A stretch of DNA of 64,000 nucleotides, taken from contig NZ_JACHJW010000001.1 in NCBI RefSeq assembly GCF_014203835.1, positions 6,274,501 to 6,338,500 on the forward strand, given 5' to 3'. This document shows, piece after piece, positions 1 through 9,100 of this stretch (position 1 is the stretch's first letter; each line of letters begins with the position of its first letter). A program made the position numbers and the translations under genes. The stretch is from Micromonospora polyrhachis (GTDB taxonomy: Bacteria > Actinomycetota > Actinomycetes > Mycobacteriales > Micromonosporaceae). The notes under the pieces were generated by a model. The model worked only from the letters and a program-made list of their open reading frames with translations. It had not been told where the DNA came from and did not search any database.

Positions 1-57
1 CGGATCCGGGTGTCCCGCCTGTACGGCACTGCCCTGGACATCCCGACCGGGGAGTGA
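1..57 (+). CDS. possible C-terminal end of an unidentified protein (partial)
   Basis: Frame 1 is open from the window edge to a TGA at 55-57 and reads RIRVSRLYGTALDIPTGE. It ends two bases before a strong hairpin, as expected for the 3' end of a plus-strand gene converging on the NRPS/PKS gene. Eighteen codons are too few to name a family, and the reading could be chance. Confidence 0.3.
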   Translation, partial: RIRVSRLYGTALDIPTGE

Positions 58-58
58 C

Positions 59-97
59 CCACCCCGGGATCGCCGCAGCAGCGACGATCCCGGGTGG
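59..97. terminator. hairpin between convergent genes
   Basis: The arms CCACCCCGGGATCG (59-72) and CGATCCCGGGTGG (85-97) pair over 13 bp with one bulged C and a 12-nt loop. There is no T-tract, which is common in high-GC actinomycetes. It lies 17 bp past the stop codon of the large NRPS/PKS gene and just after the partial plus-strand frame, so it probably acts in both directions. Confidence 0.6.
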
Positions 98-113
98 CCC
101 GTCGATCCCCCGA

Positions 114-3100
114 TCAGTACGCGTCGAGCCGCCGGTGCGGATCGGTCGCCACCGCGTCGAGTAGCCGGACGAACCGGTCGCACCAGTCGACGACCGTGCG
201 CTCGTCGAACAGGTCGGTCGCGTACTCGACGGCACCGGACACCTCGCCCCCATCCGGCTTCAGCATCAGCGAGAAGTCCCGGCGGGCACAGGCCAGGGGC
301 TGGTCGAGCACCCGCACGCCGAGGTCCGGCAGGGACAGTGCGGGCAGCACCGGGTTCCAGGCGAACAGTGCGGTCCCGACCGGCGGGGGCTGGCCGGGCC
401 GCCACTGCGGATCGAGTTCCTGGTAGACCACGGTCACCGGGGCCGGCTGATGCCGTACCGCGTCGAGGACGCTGATGTCGGTGGCCGACATCAGCGCGGC
501 GAAGGTCGATTCGCCGGTCGGGCGGAGCCGAAGCAGCATCGGGCTGGCGAAGAGGCCGACGACCGGTTCGTGCTCCCTACCGGCACGATGGGCGTACGGG
601 CTGGCCAGCACGATATCGTCACCGCCGGTGAGCCGGGACAGCAGGAGCGCGTACGCACTGGCGAACACCGGGAACAGTGTGGCCCTCGTGTCCTGCGCCA
701 ACTCGGTCAGCCGACCCGTGATCGTGGCGGGAACGGTGAAGGTGAACTCGGCCCCCGCCGCGGACCGGGCCGGGCGCGGCCGGTCGGTGGGCAACTCCAG
801 CCGGGTCGGCGCGTCGGCGAGTTGACCGCGCCAGTACTTTCGTACCTCCTCGGTCGGGGGCGTGCCACGTTGCTGGCGGGCGTAGCTGGCGTAGCTGGCC
901 ACCAGGGGAGCGAGGGTGGGTGACCGACCGGCCACGGTCGCCGAGTAGGCCTCCGTCAACTCGTCCAGCAGCCGCAGGACCGACCAGCCGTCGGCGGCCA
1001 GGTGATGGATCAGCACCAGCAGTGACCACCGGTTCACGTCGACCTCGGCCAGCGTCGCCCGTAGCAGCGGCTCCCCTTCGACGAATGGCACGCGTCCGGT
1101 GGCGATGGCCCAGGCTTCAACGTCGTCGGGGGCCACCGTCGACGCCGCCACGGTGACCGGCCGGTGGGCGAATACCTGCTGGAACAGCGCCCCGTTCCGC
1201 TCCACGATCCGGGTACGCAGTGCGGGGTGCCGGTGCACCAGGGTGTCGAGCGCGCCGGTCAGCGCCGGCACGGACAGCGGTCCGGTGAGATCCACCCGCA
1301 GCGCGATGTGTACGGCCGGCGGATCCGGCACCTGCCGCTGCCGCCACCACATCTGTTCCTGCTGGTAGGTGGCGGGAGCCTCGTCCTCCACCGCCCGGCC
1401 CCCGCTGTCCACCGCCGAGTCACCGGCGGTGAGTGCAGCCGGCGTGGGGTCACCGGCGGTGAGCGCAGCCGGCGTGGCGTCGCCGGCGGTGAGTGTGGCC
1501 GCAAGCTGTCGGATGCCGGTCGAGGTCAGTAGCCGGTGCACCGGCACGGTCGTACCGAACAGCTCGGAGAGCCGGTTGGCCAGCCGTACCGAAGCCAACG
1601 AATGCCCGCCGACTGCGAAGAACGCCTGATCCATCGGCAGTCGGGACACCCCGAGTGCCGCACACCACGCATCATGGACCAGCCGTTCCGCCTCGCTGAG
1701 CCCGGCACCGTCCTCAGGATCGGCATCGCCGTCGGTACCGACGGCCTCGCTGGAACGGCTGGCCCGGTCCGACGTATCGGCCGAGTCCAGTTCGGTGGCG
1801 AGGCGGGACAGGGGGAGCGCCGGATTGGCCGTGGCCCGACCCAGCACGCGGTGGAAATCGGTGAGAAAGCCCCGGACGGTCGCCTCGTCGAAGACCTCGG
1901 TACGGAACTCGACATGACAGCGGATCTGCTCATCGTGCGAGAGGTAGACCATCAGGTCGACCGGGGCCTTCGCCAGGCCCTGCGGCAGCGGGGTGGCGGT
2001 GATCCCGGGCAGGTCGTACGCGAAGGCACCGCCGCTCTCGTATTCGACGGCGACGTCGAACAGCGGGTGCCGACCCTGCTCCCGTAGCGGGTCCAGCTCC
2101 CGTACCAGGTCGTCGAAGGGCAGCCCGGTGTGTGGCAGACCGTCCACGACGGCCCGTTGGACCCGCGTGGCCAACTCGGCGAAGGTCGGGTCTCCGGTCA
2201 GGTCGAACCGCAGCGGCACGGTGTCGACGAAGAAGCCGACGAGATCGTTGGTCTGCTCGTCGCGGCTGGTCACACCGGTACCCAGGACGAAGTCCCGCTC
2301 GCCGCTGGCCCGACCGACCATGACAGCGAAGGCCGTCATCAGGGTGCTGAAGACGGTCACCCCGGTGGTCCGGCTGAACCGACCGATCTCGGCGGTGAGC
2401 GCGGTGGGGATGGTCTCGAACAGGCTGCGCCCGGCCGCCGATGGCGCTGCCGGCCGGGGCAGGGCAGAGGGAAGCACCAGGGCGGGTGCGGGCGGGGTCA
2501 ACAGCTCCCGCCAGTACCGCAGGTCGGTCGCCCGTTGTGCCGGATCGGTCCGCCGGCCCCGGGCCAACTCGGGGTAGGTCACCGGCAGGGCCGGTAGCGC
2601 CGGTGCGCCGCCGGCCGACCGGGCGCGGTAGCAGGCGGAGAGGTCCCGGGTGAAGACCCCGTACGAGTGGCCATCGGTCGCGAGATGGTGGAACGACGTG
2701 ACCAGGACGTGGTGCGTGGCGGAGAACCGCAGCAACCGGAACGCGAACGGCGGACCGCCGAACAGGTCGAACCGCCGCTGACTCTCCTCGTCCAGTGCCT
2801 GCCGCACAGCATCCGCCTCGGTCCAGCCGGTACGGCCCACGACCGGGCACTCCACCGCCACCTCCCGGTGGAGCACCTGCATCGGTTCGCCGGCCACCAG
2901 CCGGTAGGAGGTACGTAGCGGCGCGTGCCGGTCGACCACGTCACGCAGCGCCGTCCGCAAGGCGGCGACGTCCAGCGCGCCGTCCAGGCGGGTCGCGGCG
3001 GCCTCGTTGTACGCCGGGGTGCCCGGCTGCATCTGCTCGACCAACCAGAGCCGTCGTTGGGCCGGGGACAGGGGAGCCAACTCGGGGTGGGCCGGACCGA

Positions 3101-6100
3101 CCTCGGTCGGCACCTGTCCGTCGTTGTTGTCGTCGCGGTGGTGGGGCGTCGACCAGTGGTGGGGCGTCGACCAGTGGTGGGGCGTCGACCGGTGGCGTGG
3201 CGTCGAGCGGCGGAGCGCGTCGATGAACGGTAACCCCGCGCGTACGGTATCCGGCGGTACCCCGAAGTCGACGAAGCAGGCGATCTCGTCCGCCCCGGCG
3301 TCGAGTACCGCTCGCACCACCTCCCGGCTGCTCTCCGGTGAGCCGATCAGGGCCCGCTGCTCGCAGTAGCGCTCGTACGCCTGGGCGAGGAGGAACCGCA
3401 GGTCGTCCTCGGGGGTGTTGGCCAGGTCGATGTTGATGCCGAGACTGTTGGTGACCTGGCCGAGCAAACTGAACGAGGACCGCAGGTACGCGCAGAACGG
3501 CTCGAACGCCTGCCGGCGTGCCTTTTCGGTGTCCGCACCGAGGAAGGTGTGCAGCAGCACCGCGACCCGACCACCCGCCGGGTCCCACCCGTGCTCGGCC
3601 CGGGTACGCCGATACAGCGCGATGTTTCTGGCGAGTTGGTCGACGTCCTGGGTCATCAGGTTGGTGACCACGCCAATGTTCCGCCGGGCCGCTTCCCGAT
3701 AACTGTCGGGGTTGCCGACGATGGCGGTGAAGAAGGGGGGCATTTCCTGCACCGGTCGGGGGAAGAGTCGTACCTCGATCTGTTCTCCACTGCCGGACCG
3801 GGCCGGCACCGCCTCGCCCCGCCACAACTGCCGCACGGTTTCCAGGTGCTCGTACATCACCTGCTTGTGCCTGCCGAAGTTGTCGGGATAGAAGACGAAG
3901 TCGTTGGCATGCCAGCCCGGGGCGCAGCCCAGCCCCACTCGTCCACCGGACAGGTTGTCGACCATCGACCACTCCTCGGCCACCCGCACCGGGTGGTGCA
4001 GCGGCAGGACCACCGAGCCGGCGTTGAGCCGGATCCGCTCGGTACGGGTGGCGATGGCGGCGGCGAGCACCGACGGGTTGGGAAAGATCCCACCGAACGA
4101 GTGGAAGTGCCGTTCTGGGAACCACACCGCGTGGAAGTCGTGCGTATCGGCGTACTCGGCCGCGTCGAGGATCAACCGGTAGCGGTCCTGGTCGGCCGAG
4201 GCGGGGTAGTCGCCGAAGAAGTACAGGCTGAAGTCGGTGGTGCCGATCGCCGCTTTGCCGGCCACATCCGGCGACGCGGCCTTCTCCGGCACCGTGGCCT
4301 TCTCCGGCTTCTCCGGCTTCTCCGTCGACTCCGCCGACGCCCGCTGCGGCGACGGCGGTGCGACGGACTCCACCCGAACTGGCGGCGTGGCTCCGGCGAG
4401 TAGGTCGAGCTGTTGGCGCATCAGGTCGAGTTGCCGGTGAACGATCTCGGCGATCGCCGAGATTGTTCCGCCTGCCGTCGCACCGTCCGGTGCGGATGCC
4501 CGTTCCCGCGCCGGTACCGCCGGCTCGGCATCGGTCGTGGCAGCGATGGTTGCGGCCGGAGTGGCTGAGTCAGGGATGGTTGCGGCCGGAGCGGCTGAGG
4601 CTGAGGCTGAGGCGGTGGTAGTGGCGGCGATCGACTCGGCGAGCCGGCGCGGGGTGTTCAGGTCACCGAAGAGTTCGCGAACCGGCACCCGGACGCCGAA
4701 CTCCCGGTCGACCTCGCGGGACATGGTGAGCAGCAGCAGCGAGTCGGCGCCGAGCCCCAGGAAGGTCTCGTCCGGCGTGATCTCCGACAGTTCGACACCG
4801 AGTCGGGTCGCGGTCATGGCCCGGACCTGTTCCAGAACCCCGTTCACGGCCGTGTCGTCTCCTGTCGTTCGGGTGGCGGTACCCGACAGTCCGGATATCC
4901 AGTGCGCACGTCGCTGGAAGGGGTACGTCGGCAGCGGCACCCGCCGCCCCCCACTGTCCCTGGTGGCAGCCGCCCAGTCGATCGGTGCGCCGGCGCAGTA
5001 GAGCGCCCCGACGGCCCGCCACAGTCCGGCCACGGGCGAGTGCTCGACGGGCTGCGACGGCAACCATCTGACGTCGGGCGTCGTTCTTCGGGCCAGGCCG
5101 GTCAGCGTCGCGTCCGGACCCGCTTCGACCACCAGATGCGTACCCAGGTTGGCGAGGCGGCGTAGTGCCGTGTCGAACTGGACCGGTTCCCGGGCCTGCC
5201 GGCACAGGTGGTCGGCGTCCGGCCGCCAGCCCGGCTCCCGGAGCACGCCGTCGAGGGTGCTGATGACGGGCAGCTGGATCGGCCGGATGGTGACCCCGTC
5301 GACCAGTTCACGGAGCTCGGTCAGCACCTTCTCCCCCACGGCACTGGTGTGGAATGCCCGGGTGACGGCCAGTTGTCGGCAGGGTACGCCCAGAAGTTTC
5401 GCCTGCCGCATCGCCGCCGTGACCGCCTCCGGTGGGCCGGCGACGACGTACCGGGTCGGGCCGTTGCACGCGGCCAGTTCCAGGTCGGAAACGACAGCCA
5501 GCAGCCGATCCAGGGCGGACCGGCCGGCGGCCACCGCGAGCATCGCGCCCGGCTCCATTCCGTCCCGCATGAGCCGACCCCGATGGCCGGCCAACCGGAT
5601 CGCGTCGATGGCCGAGAGCGCTCCGGCGGCGGCGAGCGCGGCGAGTTCCCCCACGCTGTGGCCGAGCAGGTAGGACGGTTGTATCCCCCAGGTGTGCCAC
5701 AGCCGGTACAGCCCGATGCCGAGGGCGACCAGGGCCGGCTGGCTCACCTCGGTCGGCGGACCGTCGGGTCCGGTGTGGGCGAGTTGTTCGTACAGGTCGC
5801 CGCCCACCGCCTGGTGGTAGCTGGCGGCGGTCTGCGCAAGCAGCTCACCCAGCACGTCGAACCGCTCGGCGAGCGCCAGCATCGGACGTAGGGTGCTGCC
5901 CTGGCCAGGGAACGCCATGGCCAGCGTTCCGACCCCCTGGGGCGGGATCTCGCCGGTCAGCACCACCTCGGTCAGCACCGCCCCGGTCGGGACCCGACCA
6001 CCGGCCTGCCTTTCGTTCGCTACTGCGGCGCCCACTCGTTGCGCTCGCTCGCTCCGCACGCCCACGGGCCCGCTGCCCGCCACCCCGTCGAGGAAGGCGC

Positions 6101-9100
6101 CGAGGGCAGCCGCCAGTTCGGCGGGGGAGTCACCGAGAGCGACGAGACGGTGGCGCTGGTGGCGGCGACCACGGGTGGCGGTCACGACGAGGTCCGCCGG
6201 ACGCGGCGGGTCCTGATTGGCCAGCCGGTCGCGGTACGCCCCGGCGAGCTGGCGCAGCGCAGCCGGGTCGGTGGCCGACAGTGGGAGCAGTCCGGGTGTC
6301 CCCGCCCTACCGGGCTGGTCAGTCGTCGGAGCCGGGGGTTCCTCGACGACCACGTGCGCGTTGGTGCCGCCGACCCCGAGGGCGCTGACGCCGGCTCGGC
6401 GGGGAGTGCCGTTCGACGGCCAAGCGGTCAGGGTGGTGGTGATCCGGAACGGGCCGCCGGTGAGGTCGATCGCCGGGTGCGGCCGGTCGAAGTTCGGCTG
6501 CGGCGGGATCTGGCCGGTACGAACCGCCAGCACCGCCTTGACCAGCCCGGCCAACCCGGCGCAGCTGTCCAGGTGGCCGATGTTCGCCTTCACCGAACCC
6601 AGATAGCGGGTGCCGGACGAATAGGCCTGAGCGAGCGCCTCGTGTTCGATCGGGTCACCGAGGGCGGTGCCGGTGCCGTGCGCCTCGACGTACCCGATGG
6701 ACTCGGCTGGTACGGCGGCGGCGCGCAACGCCCGACGCACCACGTCCACCTGCCCCGCCACGCCGGGCGCGGTGAACCCGACCTTGCCGTCGCCGTCGTT
6801 GTTGACGGCGGTGCCGAGGACGACCGCGTGGATGGTGTCCCCGTCGGCCAGCGCCCGGTCGAGTCGCTTGAGGACGACGGCCACGACACCATTGCCCCCG
6901 ACCGTGCCGTCGGCGTCCGCGTCGAAGGGCCGACATCGGCCCTGCCGGGACAGGACTGAGCCCTCGGCGTGACGGTAGCCGGTCACCTGCGGGACGTGTA
7001 TCGCCGCCGCGCCTGCCAGCGCGATGTCGGCGTCGTCGTTGAGCAGGGCGAGCACGGCCAGGTGCACCGCGACCAGGGAGGTCGAGCAGGCAGTCTGGAC
7101 ATTCACCGCCGGCCCGGTCAATCCGAGCCGGTACGCCGCCCGGGTGGCGAGGAAGTCGGGCTGGTTGCCCAACGCCACGCCGATCGAGGTGGCCGGGTCC
7201 GCCGAATCGCTGGCCGTCGCCAGGTTGTTACGTAGGTAGGTGTGGTGGGAGTAGAGGTTCATCCCGCTGCCGGCGAAGAGTCCGATCCGGGCATCGCCAC
7301 CACTGCCCGCGTAGCCGGCGTCCTCCAGTGCGTGGTGACAGGTTTCGAGGAACAACCGGTGTTGCGGGTCCAGCAGTTCGGCCTCTCGGGCGCTGATGCC
7401 GAAGTGGGCGGCGTCGAACCCGGCAATGTCGTCGAGGGCTCCGCTGACCGGTACGAAGTCGGCGTCTCGGATGGTCGCCTCAGGTACCCCGGCGGCGGCC
7501 AGTTCGTCGGGGGTGAAGCGGCGTAGGCTCGCCACTCCGTTGGTGAGGTTGGCCCAGTACTCCTCGATGGTGGCGGCACCGGGAAGCCGGGCCGCCATGC
7601 CGATGATCGCGATCCGTCGGTCGGACGCGAAGGGCGTCGGACCGTCCGTCGCCGGTCCGGGTGCGGGTCGGCTGATGTCCTGCTCCGTCGCCACCGTCCC
7701 GGTGAGGAAACCGGCGAGGGCATCGACGGTCGGGTGGGCGAACAGTGCCGGCTGCGGAACATCCCGGTCGAGTAGCTGTGCCAACCGGGCGCACAACCGC
7801 ACGATCTGGACGGAGCCCAGCCCGAGTTCGTAGAAGGGACGGGTCGGATCCACCGGCCCAGCGACGATCTCGCTGACCGCGTCGAGCACCAGCTGACGTA
7901 CGCCGGCCGGCGCTGGCGGCCTCATCGGCCCGCGCGTATTCGGCTTGGTTGCGAGGCCGTCCGGCTCTGTTGCTCGTTCCGTGTGCGGCCCGGCCGCCGC
8001 CGCTGGCTGGTACGCCCCGGCGAGGTAGCGCTGTCGCAGCACCGACCGTTGGATCTTGCCGCCGCTGGTCCGGGGAAACTCCGGTTCCGGTACGGCGACG
8101 ACGTCGCCGACTGCGACGTGCAGCCGCTGCCCGACGAGCGCCGCGACATCCCGCTCGACCCGCCCTGGCTCGACCGGCTCGGCGGCATCCGGGACGTAGA
8201 AGATCACCAGCGTCTCCGTGCCCGTTTCCGCATCCGGTACGCCGCAGGCGGCGACCAGTCCGGGCACGATGCCGGCCGTTCCGGCCACGATCCGCTCGAC
8301 CTCGTGGCTCGGGTAGTTGTGGCCGTTGAGGATGATCAGGTCCTTTTCCCGGCCGGTGATGGTGATCCGTCCGTCGACCATGAAGGCGAGGTCACCGGTG
8401 TCCAGCCAGCCCGGCTCGGGGAAGGCGGCCCGGGTGGCGTCCGAGTCGCCCAGGTAGCCGGGGGTGACCCGGGCCGAGCGGACCTGGAGCCGGCCGACCC
8501 GGGCTTCGGGCAGCACCTGGTTGGCCTCGTCGACGATGCGCAGCGTGGTGCCGGGTGCGGGCGGCCCGACCGACAGGAAGGTGGTGACCTCCTCCTCATG
8601 CTCCTCGGCCCACTGGAGGTCGCCGGTGAGGCTGCTGGTGCGTACCCGCTGCCAGCTGCCGGAGTCGCCGAGGGAGGCGAAGGTGATACCGGTGCAGGTC
8701 TCCGACATGCCCCAGGCGGGGCTCAGCACGGCGGCGGTCACTCCGGCCGGGGCGGTCACGTTGAGGAACGCTTGGAATGTCTCCCAGGTGCACTGTTCGC
8801 CTCCGCTGACCAGACGCCGGATCGTGCGTAGGTCCCAGCTGCGTCCGGCAGCCTGGTCGGTGGCCTGGTCGGTGGCCTGGTCGGTGGCCTGGTCGGCGGC
8901 CTGAGCGGCGGCCTGAGCGGCGGCCTGAGCGGCGGTGTCGGCGACCAGGCGGAAGGCGAAGTTCGGTGCCCAGCTGTGTGTGACGCCGTACTCCTGTAGC
9001 AGGTCGAGCCAGCGCAGCGGATCGGCGAGCACGAACGGGGTCGCCACCTGGATGCTGGTCGCGCCGAGGAACACCCCACCGAGGTGGTAGAGCATCAGCC

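Noticed and set aside
2925-3233. His/Trp-rich plus-strand frames over 3138-3210 as separate genes
   Set aside because: They are complementary readings of an 18-bp tandem repeat inside the megasynthase.
8848-8937. Repeats considered as a CRISPR array
   Set aside because: The units are contiguous 12-bp repeats with no unique spacers and lie inside a coding domain. The arrays at 3138, 12573 and 61061 were rejected for the same reason.
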